64,000 bases of DNA. Origin: Acinetobacter nosocomialis. GTDB lineage: Bacteria; Pseudomonadota; Gammaproteobacteria; Pseudomonadales; Moraxellaceae. The stretch spans positions 1,302,001-1,366,000 of the forward strand of contig CP107049.1 in the NCBI GenBank assembly GCA_025736915.1, read 5' to 3'. A model generated the notes under the pieces. It did not search any database, had not been told where the DNA came from, and saw nothing but the letters and a program-made list of their open reading frames with translations. Each line of letters opens with the position of its first letter. Position 1 is the stretch's first letter. The translations under genes and the position numbers were made by a program. Below are positions 9,432-19,965 of the stretch, piece after piece.

Positions 9432-10070
9432 ATGAATAAGCGGATGAAATACGCCTTTTATAGGAACTGCTTGTCTGTATTTATAGGCATTGCCTCCTGC
9501 GGGGCACTGTTTTTATCTTCCCCAACTTTAGCTGCAAATGATACTCCTAAAGCTGTCTGGTATCGCTATTATGATCAACATGGCATTGCCAATATCAGCA
9601 CATCTGTAACCCCAGCTCATATCCGCTATGGATATGAAGCACTCGATCAAAATATGCAGGTCATTAAAAGAAATCATCCCTATAATTCAGAGGCTGATTT
9701 AAACCAATCCTCTCAGCGTGCATTATCAGCTCGGTACAGAGAAGAAGATAACAAGTTAAAAAAAGCATATAGCAATAGTAAAACTGCGGTGATTAAAAGA
9801 GACCAAGCTTTATTGGCAATAAAAAAACAAATGAATTATCAGCAAGAACAACTCAATCAGTTACAACAAGACAAAATTTTATTTAAACGACAGGAAATGG
9901 AATATTTTCGTAAAGGTGAAAAAGTTCCTGAAAGGCATAAAACCTTAATTGAAAATAATCTAGTTAACATTTTAAAAGTTAAACAAACACTTGAAATACT
10001 TTCAAAAAATTATAACCGCACCAATAAAGATTATGAAAATATTATCGAACGTTTAAAAAAGCTTGAATAA
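9432..10070 (+). CDS. Secreted coiled-coil protein with a DUF4124-like N terminus
   Basis: A protein of about 212 residues of unknown function. I chose the ATG at 9432 because GGGGA lies five bases upstream; a TTG at 9420 would add four residues. A signal peptide with hydrophobic core CLSVFIGIASCGALFLSS and a likely cut after TLAA points to the periplasm or beyond. The next segment (AVWYRYYDQHGIANISTS, then GYEALDQNMQVIKR) has the pattern of DUF4124 domains. The remaining 130 residues are charged and helical, probably coiled coil. It is divergent from pilG across about 280 bp, but I cannot show a link to pili. Confidence 0.75.
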   Translation: MNKRMKYAFYRNCLSVFIGIASCGALFLSSPTLAANDTPKAVWYRYYDQHGIANISTSVTPAHIRYGYEALDQNMQVIKRNHPYNSEADLNQSSQRALSARYREEDNKLKKAYSNSKTAVIKRDQALLAIKKQMNYQQEQLNQLQQDKILFKRQEMEYFRKGEKVPERHKTLIENNLVNILKVKQTLEILSKNYNRTNKDYENIIERLKKLE

Positions 10071-10129
10071 GCGCACAGCTTTATCAAGAATAGGGGCAAA
10101 ATAAAATTTGAATTACAGGATGATGCTGT

Positions 10130-11248
10130 ATGCGCACAACGCATCTCACCCCTTCTACTTTTTTTAAATTAAGCTTGATCAGCCTGAGTTTGATTTTAGC
10201 TGCATGTCATCAGCAAGAAGCACCAAAAACAACAGCATCTGAACCTAAAAAAATTGAACTTATTCCTCAAGATTTAATTACTGTAAAAGAAGGCTCTGTA
10301 GTTACTCAGACGTCTTTTACAGGAACTATTCGTGCAGTACAACAAAGTTCTATTCAAGCTCAAGTCAGTGCGACAGCAACATCCGTTGATGCAAATGTAG
10401 GTCAAAAAGTACAAAAAGGCCAAGTATTAGTCAGATTAAATAATCAAGATAATGCTGCGCGTTTAGCTCAAGCAGAAGCTAATCTTGCTTCTGCTCAGGC
10501 ACAAGCAGAGCTTGCACGTAATTTGATGAATCGAAAACAAAGATTACTCAATCAAGGCTTTATTGCTCGCGTAGAGTTTGAACAGAGTCAAGTAGATTAT
10601 AAGGGTCAACTTGAAAGTGTTAGAGCCCAGCAAGCTAATGTTGATATTGCTAAAAAAGCTAACCGAGATGGCATTATTACGAGCCCTATTTCAGGTGTTA
10701 TTACTAAACGACAAGTTGAACCGGGGCAAACTGTATCGGTTGGACAAACACTCTTTGAAATCGTTAATCCTGATCAATTAGAAATACAAGCGAAGCTACC
10801 TATTGAGCAACAATCTGCACTAAAAGTGGGTAGCTCTATTCAATATCAGATTCAGGGTAATTCAAAACAATTACACGCAATACTGACTCGGGTCTCACCT
10901 GTAGCAGACCAAGATAGTCGACAAATTGAATTCTTTGCGAGCCCTAAAGAAGCAATTGATTCACTCAGTATCGGTGCATTTATTAATGGCATTATTTTGC
11001 AAAATGATCGCAATCAAGGACAAACCATTCCTTTAGATAGTATTCAAAACCTGCAACAAGATCCTTTCGTATGGGTAATACGCAATCAGACTATTCAAAA
11101 GGTCAAGGTTCGGGTAATTGAGCAACGATACAATGAAAATATCGCGTTGGTACAAGGTTTACAAAGTACAGATCAGGTAAGTCGTATCCAGTTTGAAGAT
11201 TCTGATATCAATAAAAAAGTAACGCTTACAGCCGAAAAAAATAAATAA
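10130..11248 (+). CDS. RND efflux periplasmic adaptor, lipoprotein
   Basis: A 372-residue membrane fusion protein of the AcrA/MexA class that bridges the inner-membrane pump to an outer-membrane channel. The N terminus is a lipoprotein signal ending in LILAAC, with the lipidated cysteine at residue 26. The order lipoyl half-motif, helical hairpin (about 105-170), second lipoyl half (ANRDGIITSPISGVITKRQV) and beta-barrel is the usual one. It is 15 bp ahead of the pump gene and certainly in operon with it. No regulator or outer-membrane factor gene is adjacent, so the pump probably borrows a channel. It is not clearly AdeA, AdeF or AdeI, so I give no symbol. Confidence 0.92.
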   Translation: MRTTHLTPSTFFKLSLISLSLILAACHQQEAPKTTASEPKKIELIPQDLITVKEGSVVTQTSFTGTIRAVQQSSIQAQVSATATSVDANVGQKVQKGQVLVRLNNQDNAARLAQAEANLASAQAQAELARNLMNRKQRLLNQGFIARVEFEQSQVDYKGQLESVRAQQANVDIAKKANRDGIITSPISGVITKRQVEPGQTVSVGQTLFEIVNPDQLEIQAKLPIEQQSALKVGSSIQYQIQGNSKQLHAILTRVSPVADQDSRQIEFFASPKEAIDSLSIGAFINGIILQNDRNQGQTIPLDSIQNLQQDPFVWVIRNQTIQKVKVRVIEQRYNENIALVQGLQSTDQVSRIQFEDSDINKKVTLTAEKNK

Positions 11249-11263
11249 GGTAGCAAATAGCTT

Positions 11264-14200
11264 ATGTGGTTTACCCGAATCAGTGTGAAGTACCCCGTTT
11301 TTACCATTATGATGATGCTGTGCTTAATGGTACTCGGGTTAGCCTCTTGGAAACGCATGACGGTTGAAGAGTTTCCTAATGTAGATTTCCCATTTGTAGT
11401 GGTTACCACACAATATGCTGGTGCCTCACCTGAAGCGGTTGAGTCGGATATTACCAAAAAACTCGAAGACCAAATCAACACGATTTCAGGCATTAAACAA
11501 ATTACTTCACGTTCAAGTGAAGGGTCTTCGATGGTGATTGCCGAGTTTAATCTTGATACCTCTTCTGCAATTGCAGCACAAGATGTGCGCGACAAAATTG
11601 CTCCAGTTATCGCTCAATTTCGTGATGAAATTGATACGCCGATTGTGCAACGATACGATCCTTCATCTAGCCCAATTATGTCGGTGGTGTTTGAGTCGAA
11701 TACGATGAGCTTGGCTCAATTAAGTTCATACGTAGACAAAAAAATTGTGCCTCAGCTTAAAACCGTTTCTGGTGTAGGTAATGTCAATCTACTTGGCGAT
11801 GCTAAACGTCAAATTCGTATAAAAATCCATCCTGAACAATTGCAAAGCTACGGTATTGGCATTGATCAGGTTATTAACACGCTAAAAAATGAAAATATAG
11901 AAGTCCCTGCGGGAACTTTACAGCAAAAGAATTCTGAACTCGTTGTACAGATTCAATCAAAAGTTATTCATCCTTTTGGCTTTGGTGATTTGGTCATTGC
12001 CAATAAAAATGGCTCCCCTATTTTTCTAAAACAAGTGGCAACTGTTGAAGATACTCAAGCCGAACTACAATCCAGTGCTTTTTATAATGGAAGAACAGCC
12101 GTCTCTATCGATATTTTGAAAAGTTCCGATGCCAATGTAATTCAAGTCGTCGATAAAACTTACCAAACTTTAGAGAAGCTAAAAGCTCAAATGCCTGCGG
12201 GATTAAATTATAAAGTCGTGGCAGACAGCTCCAAAGGGATTCGCGCTTCAATTAAAGATGTAGTTCGTACCATTCTTGAAGGGGCAGGCTTAGCAGTTTT
12301 AATTGTTTTACTCTTTTTAGGTTCTTTCCGTTCTACCGTCATTACAGGTTTAACTTTACCCATTACCCTGCTTGGAACATTAACGTTCATTTGGGCTTTT
12401 GGTTTTAGTATTAACATGATGACGCTGTTAGCCCTGTCACTGAGTATCGGCCTGTTAATTGATGACGCGATTGTAGTTCGAGAAAATATTGTTAGACATA
12501 CAGAGCTCGGCAAAGATCATGTCACCGCAGCTTTAGAAGGCACCAAAGAAATTGGGCTAGCAGTACTTGCAACCACGCTTACCATTGTGGCAGTATTTTT
12601 ACCTGTTGCTTTTATGGGTGGTTTAATTGGCCGTTTCTTCTACCAGTTTGGCGTAACTGTAAGTACAGCTGTTCTCATTTCTATGTTTATCAGTTTTACA
12701 CTCGACCCAATGCTTTCAGCACATTGGAAAGACCCAGTAAAGAAAAAAGAAAGTCGACTACAACGTTTCTTTAATCATATTTCTAAATTATTAGATGGCC
12801 TTACCCATATTTATGAAAAACTGTTGAAGCTTGCTCTGCGCTTTCGTTTTATTACAGTGATTATTGCGATTGCTTCACTCGTCGCGGCCTTAGGTTTATC
12901 AAAGCTTATTGGAACCGAATTTGTACCAGTCCCAGATAAAGGCGAAATTCGTATTCAGTTCGAGACGCCCGTCGATGCTTCTTTAGAATATACCCAAGCT
13001 AAGTTACATCAAGTTGATCAAATTATTAGACAATTCCCCGATGTGGTTTCTACCTACGGGGTTGTAAATAGCACAATAGACGCTGGTAAAAATCATGCTG
13101 GTTTAGGGGTGACTTTAAAACCAAAACAAGAACGTAGTTCAGACTTAACAACACTCAACAATGAGTTCCGTGATCGTTTGCAAACAGTAGCGGGTATTCA
13201 TGCTACCTCCGTTGCTGCTGCTCAAGATTCAGTTTCTGGTGGTCAAAAGCCAATCATGATTTCGATTAAAGGGACTGATCTGAATGAACTTCAAAAGATT
13301 TCAAATCGGTTTATGACTGAAATGGGCAAAATTAAAGGTGTGGTCGATTTAGAAAGCTCATTAAAAGAACCAAAACCCACTTTAGGGGTTCATATTAACC
13401 GTGTACTGGCAAGTGACTTAGGGCTGTCTGTTTCTCAAGTTGCCAATGCAATTCGTCCATTAATTGCTGGTGACAATGTCACAACGTGGGAAGATCGTGA
13501 CGGCGAAACTTATGACGTTAATATTCGATTAAATGAAAACAAACGCATGCTTCCTCAGGATGTGCAAAATTTATATCTCAACTCAAACAAAACTGGTGCA
13601 AACGGACAACCAATATTAGTTCCATTGAGTGCGGTAGCAACAACTGAGGAAAAACTCGGTGCATCACAAATTAATCGGCGTGATCTTGAACGCGAAGTAC
13701 TCATTCAAGCCAATACGTCGGGACGCCCAAGTGGGGATATCGGTAAAGACATCGATAAAATGCAAAAAGCATTTAAGTTGCCTGCCGGTTATACCTTCAA
13801 TACCCAAGGGGCTAATGCCGATATGGCCGAGTCTGCGGGTTATGCATTAACTGCTATTACGCTTTCCATTGTATTTATTTATATTGTTTTGGGTTCTCAG
13901 TTTAATAGTTTTATTCACCCTGCTGCGATTATGGCATCTTTACCATTGTCATTGATTGGGGTATTTCTTGCCCTATTCTTGTTTAGAAGTACTCTAAACC
14001 TATTTTCAATTATTGGCATCATTATGCTCATGGGGCTGGTAACCAAAAACGCGATTTTACTTATCGACTTTATTAAAAAGTCCATGGAACATGGGGAAAG
14101 TCGTTATGATGCTATTTTACAAGCAGGTAAAACCCGTTTACGCCCAATCTTAATGACCACAAGTGCAATGGTCATGGGTATGGTTCCATTAGCTTTAGGT

Positions 14201-14362
14201 TTGGGTGAAGGCGGAGAACAAAGTGCGCCAATGGCCCATGCTGTTATTGGTGGCGTAATAACCTCTACCCTGTTGACTCTTGTAGTTGTACCCGTCATTT
14301 TCACTTATCTGGATGACTTGAAAAACTTTATGCTGCGTCAAACTCGACGATTCATGTCATAA
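11264..14362 (+). CDS. RND efflux pump, HAE-1/AcrB family permease
   Basis: A 1032-residue inner-membrane proton antiporter of the AcrB class. The first membrane helix follows [18 protein letters not shown]. The proton-relay aspartate pair is present in [17 protein letters not shown] of the fourth helix, and the C-terminal half repeats the fold with [13 protein letters not shown]. Two large periplasmic domains separate the membrane blocks. The length is normal. With the upstream adaptor it makes a two-gene operon that needs an outer-membrane partner from elsewhere. Substrates cannot be read from sequence. It ends 60 bp before proS. Confidence 0.94.
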   Translation: MWFTRISVKYPVFTIMMMLCLMVLGLASWKRMTVEEFPNVDFPFVVVTTQYAGASPEAVESDITKKLEDQINTISGIKQITSRSSEGSSMVIAEFNLDTSSAIAAQDVRDKIAPVIAQFRDEIDTPIVQRYDPSSSPIMSVVFESNTMSLAQLSSYVDKKIVPQLKTVSGVGNVNLLGDAKRQIRIKIHPEQLQSYGIGIDQVINTLKNENIEVPAGTLQQKNSELVVQIQSKVIHPFGFGDLVIANKNGSPIFLKQVATVEDTQAELQSSAFYNGRTAVSIDILKSSDANVIQVVDKTYQTLEKLKAQMPAGLNYKVVADSSKGIRASIKDVVRTILEGAGLAVLIVLLFLGSFRSTVITGLTLPITLLGTLTFIWAFGFSINMMTLLALSLSIGLLIDDAIVVRENIVRHTELGKDHVTAALEGTKEIGLAVLATTLTIVAVFLPVAFMGGLIGRFFYQFGVTVSTAVLISMFISFTLDPMLSAHWKDPVKKKESRLQRFFNHISKLLDGLTHIYEKLLKLALRFRFITVIIAIASLVAALGLSKLIGTEFVPVPDKGEIRIQFETPVDASLEYTQAKLHQVDQIIRQFPDVVSTYGVVNSTIDAGKNHAGLGVTLKPKQERSSDLTTLNNEFRDRLQTVAGIHATSVAAAQDSVSGGQKPIMISIKGTDLNELQKISNRFMTEMGKIKGVVDLESSLKEPKPTLGVHINRVLASDLGLSVSQVANAIRPLIAGDNVTTWEDRDGETYDVNIRLNENKRMLPQDVQNLYLNSNKTGANGQPILVPLSAVATTEEKLGASQINRRDLEREVLIQANTSGRPSGDIGKDIDKMQKAFKLPAGYTFNTQGANADMAESAGYALTAITLSIVFIYIVLGSQFNSFIHPAAIMASLPLSLIGVFLALFLFRSTLNLFSIIGIIMLMGLVTKNAILLIDFIKKSMEHGESRYDAILQAGKTRLRPILMTTSAMVMGMVPLALGLGEGGEQSAPMAHAVIGGVITSTLLTLVVVPVIFTYLDDLKNFMLRQTRRFMS

Positions 14363-14422
14363 TGCAGCAACTATCGTATAATCTGCGTTTTTACAACGCT
14401 TAACTTTTTTAGGACTTTTTCC

Positions 14423-16138
14423 ATGCGCGCAAGCCGCTTTTTATTTGCAACGTTGAGAGAAACCCCAAACGATGCTGAAGTGATTTCACATCAGCTCATG
14501 TTACGTGCGGGGATGATTCGTAAATTGGCATCAGGTTTATATACATGGCTGCCGATGGGAACACGTGTGCTTAAAAAAGTTGATGCGATTGTTCGTGAAG
14601 AAATGAATCGTTCAGGTGCTATGGAAGTGTTCATGCCCGTGACTCAACCTGCAAACTTGTGGGAAGAATCAGGTCGCTATGAACAATACGGCCCTGAATT
14701 ATTACGCTTCAAAGATCGTCACGACAACCCGTTTGTGCTTGGTCCTACACATGAAGAAGTAATCACGGATTTAGCACGTAACGAGCTAAAAAGTTATAAA
14801 CAACTTCCTGTAAATTTCTATCAAATTCAAACCAAATTCCGTGATGAAATTCGTCCACGTTTTGGTGTAATGCGTTCACGCGAGTTCATTATGAAAGATG
14901 CATATTCTTTCCATGCAACTCAAGAATCATTACAAGAAACTTATGACGTGATGTACGACACTTATAGCCGTATTTTTAATCGCTTAGGTTTAGATTTCCG
15001 CCCAGTACAAGCAGATACTGGCTCGATTGGTGGTTCAGCTTCACATGAGTTCCATGTATTGGCTTCAAGTGGTGAAGATGACATCGCATTTTCAACTGAA
15101 TCTGATTATGCAGCGAACGTTGAAATGGCTGAGGCTGTTTTAGTAGGTGAACGCGCAGCGCCTGCACAAGAATTTAAGTTGGTTGAAACACCAAACCAAA
15201 AAACAATTGCTGATGTATGCCAGTTCTTAAATGCTGATCCTAAACAATCAGTAAAAGCGTTATTGGTTCAAGGTATTGCAGACGAAAAAGGCAATGTTCC
15301 TGTGGTTGCCCTATTCTTACGTGGCGATCACGAACTGAATGAAATTAAAGCTGAGAAACATCCTTTAGTTGCCGCTCCTCTTACATTTGCAACTGAAGAG
15401 CAACTTCAAGCATTTGGTTTAACGGCTGGCTTTACAGGTCCACAAGGTTTAGTTGAAAAAGGCTTAACTGTTATTGTTGATCGCGCTGCATCTGTTCTTT
15501 CTGATTTCGTTGCTGGTGCAAATGAAGCGGATAAACACGCAGTCGGCGTAAACTGGGAACGTGATGCCCAAATTACTGAAGTCTTTGATTTGCGTAATGT
15601 GGTTGAAGGCGACCCATCTCCAGATGGTAAAGGCACACTACAAATTAAACGCGGTATTGAAGTTGGTCATATTTTCCAGCTTGGTACTAAGTACTCTGAA
15701 GCTTTAGGCTGTAAAGTTTTAGGTGAAGATGGCAAACCATTTACTGTAACAATGGGTTGTTATGGTATTGGTGTAACACGTGTAGTTGCAGCTGCAATTG
15801 AACAAAACTACGATGATAAAGGTATTATTTGGCCACAAGCGATTGCACCTTTTGAAATCGCAATTGTTCCAATGAATGCGCACAAATCACCTCGTACGCT
15901 TGAAGCCGCTGAAGCACTTTATGCAGAACTTCAAGCTCAAGGTTTTGATGTATTACTTGATGACCGTAACGAACGTCCGGGCGTTAAATTCTCTGACCTT
16001 GAGTTAATGGGTATTCCACACCGTATCGTGATTGGTGAAAAAGGCCTTGATGCTGGTACGTTTGAATATAAAGGTCGCCGCGATGCTGAAGCGAGCAATT
16101 TAACTAAAGAAGAACTTTTAGCTAAATTAGCACGTTAA
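14423..16138 (+). CDS. proS: Prolyl-tRNA synthetase, bacterial type
   Basis: A 571-residue class II aminoacyl-tRNA synthetase that charges tRNA-Pro in the cytoplasm. Class II motifs are visible early, including [20 protein letters not shown] and [19 protein letters not shown]. The middle third (about 225-400) is the insertion editing domain found in bacterial-type ProS, which hydrolyses Ala-tRNA-Pro. Motif 3 is in [20 protein letters not shown], followed by the anticodon-binding domain with [14 protein letters not shown]. Length and start fit E. coli ProS. A terminator follows. Confidence 0.98.
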   Translation: MRASRFLFATLRETPNDAEVISHQLMLRAGMIRKLASGLYTWLPMGTRVLKKVDAIVREEMNRSGAMEVFMPVTQPANLWEESGRYEQYGPELLRFKDRHDNPFVLGPTHEEVITDLARNELKSYKQLPVNFYQIQTKFRDEIRPRFGVMRSREFIMKDAYSFHATQESLQETYDVMYDTYSRIFNRLGLDFRPVQADTGSIGGSASHEFHVLASSGEDDIAFSTESDYAANVEMAEAVLVGERAAPAQEFKLVETPNQKTIADVCQFLNADPKQSVKALLVQGIADEKGNVPVVALFLRGDHELNEIKAEKHPLVAAPLTFATEEQLQAFGLTAGFTGPQGLVEKGLTVIVDRAASVLSDFVAGANEADKHAVGVNWERDAQITEVFDLRNVVEGDPSPDGKGTLQIKRGIEVGHIFQLGTKYSEALGCKVLGEDGKPFTVTMGCYGIGVTRVVAAAIEQNYDDKGIIWPQAIAPFEIAIVPMNAHKSPRTLEAAEALYAELQAQGFDVLLDDRNERPGVKFSDLELMGIPHRIVIGEKGLDAGTFEYKGRRDAEASNLTKEELLAKLAR

Positions 16139-16151
16139 TAAATACATAAAT

Positions 16152-16182
16152 AAAAAAGCAGCTTTTAGAAGCTGCTTTTTTT
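16152..16182 (+). terminator. Bidirectional terminator between proS and yegP-like gene
   Basis: AAAAAGCAGCTT and AAGCTGCTTTTT pair around a TTAG loop. It serves two convergent genes. Confidence 0.88.
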
Positions 16183-16192
16183 ACATTTAATT

Positions 16193-16534
16193 TTACGCCT
16201 CAACCGTTAAGTCTTTAATGGTTGCCGAAGATCCATTGGTTTTCACCGATTCAATTCCTTTATCACGTGATGCTTCACTGGCATAGAACTGACTCGTACC
16301 AATAATTTGATGATTTGCAGCTTTTAAATTGAAGTAAGGTTTCCCATTTTTTGCAGTTAAACGATCATATCGCCCATCGTCACCACTATTTTTTTGAACT
16401 GACTCAATACCATTGACTGCTGATGCTTTCGCTTTATATAGCTCACTATTTAAAATAATTTCGCCATTACCAGCCTTGAGTACAAAGCGATATTGTCCAT
16501 CACTCGCTTGTGAAATCTCGTACCATCCTGCCAT
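16193..16534 (-). CDS. YegP-family protein with tandem DUF1508 repeats
   Basis: A 113-residue protein made of two DUF1508 units. The first is about 1-55 (GWYEISQASDGQYRFVLKAGNGEIILNSE), the second about 56-105 (GRYDRLTAKNGKPYFNLKAANHQIIGTSQ). Both carry the internal pattern of F-x-L-K-A-x-N and a later G-I-E-S-V. Family members form small beta-sandwich dimers; their role is unknown, although several are stress-induced. It is a single gene, convergent with proS. Confidence 0.85.
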   Translation of the reverse strand: MAGWYEISQASDGQYRFVLKAGNGEIILNSELYKAKASAVNGIESVQKNSGDDGRYDRLTAKNGKPYFNLKAANHQIIGTSQFYASEASRDKGIESVKTNGSSATIKDLTVEA

Positions 16535-16689
16535 AAGAACCTCGTTTTTTTGTTGGTGTGGGTATGACTTTCGTTATTATTCTGGACGAAAGTTATTTGT
16601 TATTGATGACAATATAAATGAGCTGTGTAACTTTGGGTAGTCTACTTTTTATACATTATCGTAATAAAATTATAAGGATGTTGAAAGTT

Positions 16690-16721
16690 AAAAAGGTAGA
16701 GGTCTGATAGGCACCTCTACC
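16690..16721 (-). terminator. Intrinsic terminator of the phnA-like gene
   Basis: GGTAGAGGT (16695-16703) pairs with ACCTCTACC (16713-16721). The A-run at 16690-16694 gives the U-tract on the minus strand. Confidence 0.8.
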
Positions 16722-16744
16722 GAAATGTAATTAAAATTAACAAA

Positions 16745-17089
16745 TTAAGCTTTTTTTACAAATTCAGATTTTAATTTCATCTGACCAATACCATCAATTT
16801 TGCAATCAATATTATGGCCATCACTTGCATCGGGAACTAAACGAATTGTTTTTACTTTTGTTCCCACTTTAACAACCGAAGATGAACCTTTAATTTTTAA
16901 GTCTTTAATCACAGTGACACTATCACCATCTGCCAAGACATTACCATTTGCATCTTTAATCACTTCTTGCTCATCAGCAATTGAAACTTCCCCTTCCTTC
17001 CACTCATGTGAGCATTCAGGGCAAATTAATAAGTCGCCGTCTTGATAGGTATATTCTGATTGGCATTTTGGGCAATTTGGTAAAGACAT
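16745..17089 (-). CDS. PhnA/YjdM family zinc-ribbon protein
   Basis: A protein of 114 residues with the start placed at the ATG at 17089. The reading frame extends 14 codons upstream but without family similarity. The N-terminal zinc ribbon is [21 protein letters not shown], given here as two CxxC pairs about 18 residues apart. The C-terminal PhnA domain contains [17 protein letters not shown] and the end KSEFVKKA. Despite the name, PhnA/YjdM is not a proven phosphonate enzyme, and no phosphonate genes are nearby. Confidence 0.88.
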   Translation of the reverse strand: MSLPNCPKCQSEYTYQDGDLLICPECSHEWKEGEVSIADEQEVIKDANGNVLADGDSVTVIKDLKIKGSSSVVKVGTKVKTIRLVPDASDGHNIDCKIDGIGQMKLKSEFVKKA

Positions 17090-17180
17090 AAAAAAAATCT
17101 CAAAAAGTATATTATGCGAGATATGACTCATTTTTTAAAGTTTTAAATAAAAGACTTTTACCAAAAAAAAATTTATATAT

Positions 17181-17537
17181 TCATTTCTTCTCTTTCTCTA
17201 ATAAATAGTCTCTTAAAATAATCGCATGGTTATGCTCCACATCTTTTGCCGAATATAAAAGAGTGACTCTATGCTTAGACACAATGTCTTGTAACTCTTT
17301 AACTGCTGGGTTTGTTTCTAGTTCTTTTAAATAGCGCTGTTTGAACTCACTCCAATGCTCTAAGGACTCTGCATGAAACCACTTACGCAGTTCAGTTGAG
17401 GGGGCTATTTCTTTTAACCATAAATCTAAATGGGCATTTTCTTTACTTATCCCTCGACTCCATAGCCGATCAACTAATATTCGTTTTCCATCATTGGCAC
17501 TTACATGTTCATAAATTCTTTTAATGTGTATTTCCAT
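17181..17537 (-). CDS. DUF488 family protein, YeaO-like
   Basis: A 118-residue cytoplasmic protein of the DUF488/YeaO family. Characteristic segments: RILVDRLWSRGISKENAHLD near the N terminus, APSTELRKWFHAESLEHW in the middle and VTLLYSAKDVEHNHAIILRD near the end. Family function is unknown. It lies between the PhnA-like and AHSA1-like genes in the same direction, but a terminator separates it from the latter. Confidence 0.85.
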   Translation of the reverse strand: MEIHIKRIYEHVSANDGKRILVDRLWSRGISKENAHLDLWLKEIAPSTELRKWFHAESLEHWSEFKQRYLKELETNPAVKELQDIVSKHRVTLLYSAKDVEHNHAIILRDYLLEKEKK

Positions 17538-17621
17538 CTCTTTTTCTCACTAGATAGCCTCATTATTTAGGCCTCATCAACACATTTAATATTTTGTTCT
17601 CTTTTAACCATAATTAAAAAG

Positions 17622-17654
17622 AAAAAAGTGAGTAGTGCTCTACTCACTTTTTTT
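17622..17654 (-). terminator. Intrinsic terminator downstream of the AHSA1-like gene
   Basis: GTGAGTAG (17628-17635) pairs with CTACTCAC (17640-17647) around TGCT, with A- and T-runs on either side. Confidence 0.85.
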
Positions 17655-17679
17655 AGGGTGCCCACATTTTAAAAGGTGA

Positions 17680-18129
17680 TTACTGATCTGGGATTTCGGC
17701 TTCTACTAACAGTGTTAATAACGACAAAGACTCCTGCCATCCTAAATAACACGCCTCTACAGGAATAACTTCCGGTATTCCTTCTTGGGTAATATGCACC
17801 TCTGTACCTACTAATACGGTTTTTAATGTAATAGTCACCTGCATAGTGCCAGGTAAGTTTGAATCATCAAATTGGTCGTTATAACGAATTAATTCATTTG
17901 GAATGAGTTCGACATAAGTTCCCCCAAATGAATGCGTTGATCCTGTCGAAAAGTTGGTAAAGCTCATTTTATATGAGCCACCTACATTTGAATCAAAACT
18001 ATGAACTTTCGCAGTAAAACCGTGGGGCGCCATCCACTTTACTAAAGCATCTGGATCGAGAAAAGCACGATAAACCCGTTCAGCGGGTGCTTTAAATACA
18101 CGATGTAATTTTACTGTACCTGTTGCCAT
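17680..18129 (-). CDS. SRPBCC/AHSA1-family protein
   Basis: A 149-residue START-like protein. AHSA1 features are visible at the N terminus (TVKLHRVFKAPAERVYRAF, then DALVKWMAPHGF) and near the end (EGIPEVIPVEACYLGWQESL). The fold binds small hydrophobic ligands; some relatives are stress proteins. No partner gene indicates a substrate. The gene appears to be monocistronic. Confidence 0.85.
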   Translation of the reverse strand: MATGTVKLHRVFKAPAERVYRAFLDPDALVKWMAPHGFTAKVHSFDSNVGGSYKMSFTNFSTGSTHSFGGTYVELIPNELIRYNDQFDDSNLPGTMQVTITLKTVLVGTEVHITQEGIPEVIPVEACYLGWQESLSLLTLLVEAEIPDQ

Positions 18130-18344
18130 TATGTTCTCCTTGTTTTAAGTCCATTTAGGTTATAAAAATTGTGCTTAATAGCTTAAACCGTAGAATTTCT
18201 TTTAACGTATATTTTTGGTGTTTTTCCATTTATACAACCAGTTTCTGACAAAACTAAATTACGAAAACTAAGGCTGATTTTTTGATAAAAATGGAGCAAA
18301 ATAGTCAGCAATCATAAAGAAACATATTGAATTTGAGATTAATT

Positions 18345-19067
18345 ATGAGTCTGCTCGCTTTCTCCTCATATGCATTAAACGGTGTAGATGCACAGAAGTT
18401 TTTACAAGGCCAAGTGACTGTCGATACTGAGCGTTTAGCTGAAAATGAAACACGCTATACAGCCATTTGTGATCTTAAAGGCCGTATTCACTTTGGCCTG
18501 TGGCTGAAAAAGATTAACGCTGAAAGTTTTGAGATTGTTGTTACTCAAGATCAAGCTGAAGAGTTCGCTAAGCATATTAAAAAATATGGCGCATTTTCAA
18601 AAATGACTTTAAGTGAACAAGGCGCTGTGTTTCCAAAAGTTGTAAATGGACACACTGAGTTCAGTTCTACAGAAACTGATGTTTCCGAATGGCAAAAACA
18701 AGCCATCATGACGGGGCAAGCATGGATTGCTCAAGCAACTGAACATGAGTTCCAACCACAAGAATTACGTTTACATCAACGTGAAGGCGTCAATTACGAT
18801 AAAGGCTGTTATTTAGGTCAGGAAATTGTGGCGCGTCTTTGGTTTAAAGCAAAACCAAAACACTGGTTACATTTGGTTCAAGGCACAGGTGAAGCACCTG
18901 CTCCAGCAACTCAATTAAACAACGATATTGAAGTGGTAAATAGCATACAAACTACTGACGGATATATTGCATTGGTTGTTGCGAAACCAGCCACTTTAGC
19001 AGAACTCGGTCTTCAAGTTCTCGATTTGCCAGAAGCTTTAAGTGGTGATGTTGCTAGACCACAATAA
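18345..19067 (+). CDS. ygfZ: YgfZ/GcvT-like folate-binding protein
   Basis: A 240-residue tetrahydrofolate-dependent protein that assists iron-sulfur cluster assembly or repair. I start it at the ATG at 18345 (MSLLAFSSYALNG), with GAG just upstream, rather than at a TTG 18 bases earlier. The YgfZ signature with the functional cysteine is intact: KGCYLGQEIVARLW. It is clearly shorter than E. coli YgfZ (about 326 residues), mainly in the C-terminal barrel. A strong terminator follows. Confidence 0.88.
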   Translation: MSLLAFSSYALNGVDAQKFLQGQVTVDTERLAENETRYTAICDLKGRIHFGLWLKKINAESFEIVVTQDQAEEFAKHIKKYGAFSKMTLSEQGAVFPKVVNGHTEFSSTETDVSEWQKQAIMTGQAWIAQATEHEFQPQELRLHQREGVNYDKGCYLGQEIVARLWFKAKPKHWLHLVQGTGEAPAPATQLNNDIEVVNSIQTTDGYIALVVAKPATLAELGLQVLDLPEALSGDVARPQ

Positions 19068-19082
19068 TTATATTTAGCAAAT

Positions 19083-19115
19083 AAAAAGCCCGTGGATACT
19101 CCTACGGGCTTTTTT
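19083..19115 (+). terminator. Intrinsic terminator of ygfZ
   Basis: AGCCCGT (19087-19093) pairs with ACGGGCT (19104-19110), followed by a T-run. Confidence 0.88.
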
Positions 19116-19212
19116 ATAGATACAAAATTCTAATAAATTCATTTAATTAGGGCATCAATTTTTTAATTTTTCTGTGCCATCATAATCTAGGTTGAAATCT
19201 AAGAGAAAAAAT

Positions 19213-19923
19213 ATGAAAACTAAACTTGCCACACTCATGTTAAGTTTGGCTTTTTTCGGTTCTGCTCATGCTGATGTAAAAACACTTGAACAAAATCTGA
19301 AGACAAATTATCCAGATTTACCTGTAAAGGGTGTTTATCAATCACCTGTGCAAGGTATTTATGAAGTGTATACAAGCGGTCGTATTGTTTATACCAATCA
19401 AGATGCTAAATACTTTTTTGTAGGCAATTTAGTTGATATCAAACAACAAAAAAATATGACAGAAGAACGAATTGCTGAATTGGGTAAAATTGATGTTAAA
19501 AGTCTTCCGCTAAATCAGGCAATTAAATATGTAAAAGGTAAAGGGGAACGTACTCTTTATATTTTCAGTGATCCTGATTGTCCTTACTGCCAACGTCTAG
19601 AACAAAACATGGTTGGGGTGGATAATGTAACGGTATATGTATTCTTATACCCACTGACCAGTTTGCATCCAAATGCTGAAAAAGTTTCAAACCAAATCTG
19701 GTGTTCAAAGAACCCATCTGAAGCTTGGACCAGTTATATGCTTAACCGCAAATTGCCGACTAATAGCAAAAGTTGCTCAAGCCCAATTCAAAAGAATATT
19801 GCTTTAGGTCAAAAATTAAATATCGATGGAACACCAACATTGTTCTTGCAAGATGGACAAAGAATCTCAGGTGTACCAAGTGATGCAAAACAAATTGAAG
19901 CATTACTTAAGTCAGTAAAATAA
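19213..19923 (+). CDS. dsbC: DsbC-like periplasmic disulfide isomerase
   Basis: A 236-residue periplasmic thiol-disulfide isomerase that corrects wrong disulfides and is kept reduced by DsbD. The start is the ATG at 19213 preceded by AAGAGA. The signal peptide ends at GSAHA. The N-terminal dimerisation domain (about 21-85) is followed by a thioredoxin domain with active site FSDPDCPYCQRLE (C123, C126) and the cis-proline loop GTPTLFL. The CPYC centre differs from the CGYC of E. coli DsbC. A second cysteine pair (WCSKN and KSCSS) lies in the helical insert. Confidence 0.93.
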   Translation: MKTKLATLMLSLAFFGSAHADVKTLEQNLKTNYPDLPVKGVYQSPVQGIYEVYTSGRIVYTNQDAKYFFVGNLVDIKQQKNMTEERIAELGKIDVKSLPLNQAIKYVKGKGERTLYIFSDPDCPYCQRLEQNMVGVDNVTVYVFLYPLTSLHPNAEKVSNQIWCSKNPSEAWTSYMLNRKLPTNSKSCSSPIQKNIALGQKLNIDGTPTLFLQDGQRISGVPSDAKQIEALLKSVK

Positions 19924-19927
19924 GACT

Positions 19928-19965
19928 ATATGCCACTCTCTTAGCCAGAGTGGCATATCATTTTT
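19928..19965 (+). terminator. Intrinsic terminator of dsbC
   Basis: A 12-bp stem, ATATGCCACTCT with AGAGTGGCATAT, around CTTAGCC, followed by CATTTTT. Confidence 0.85.
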
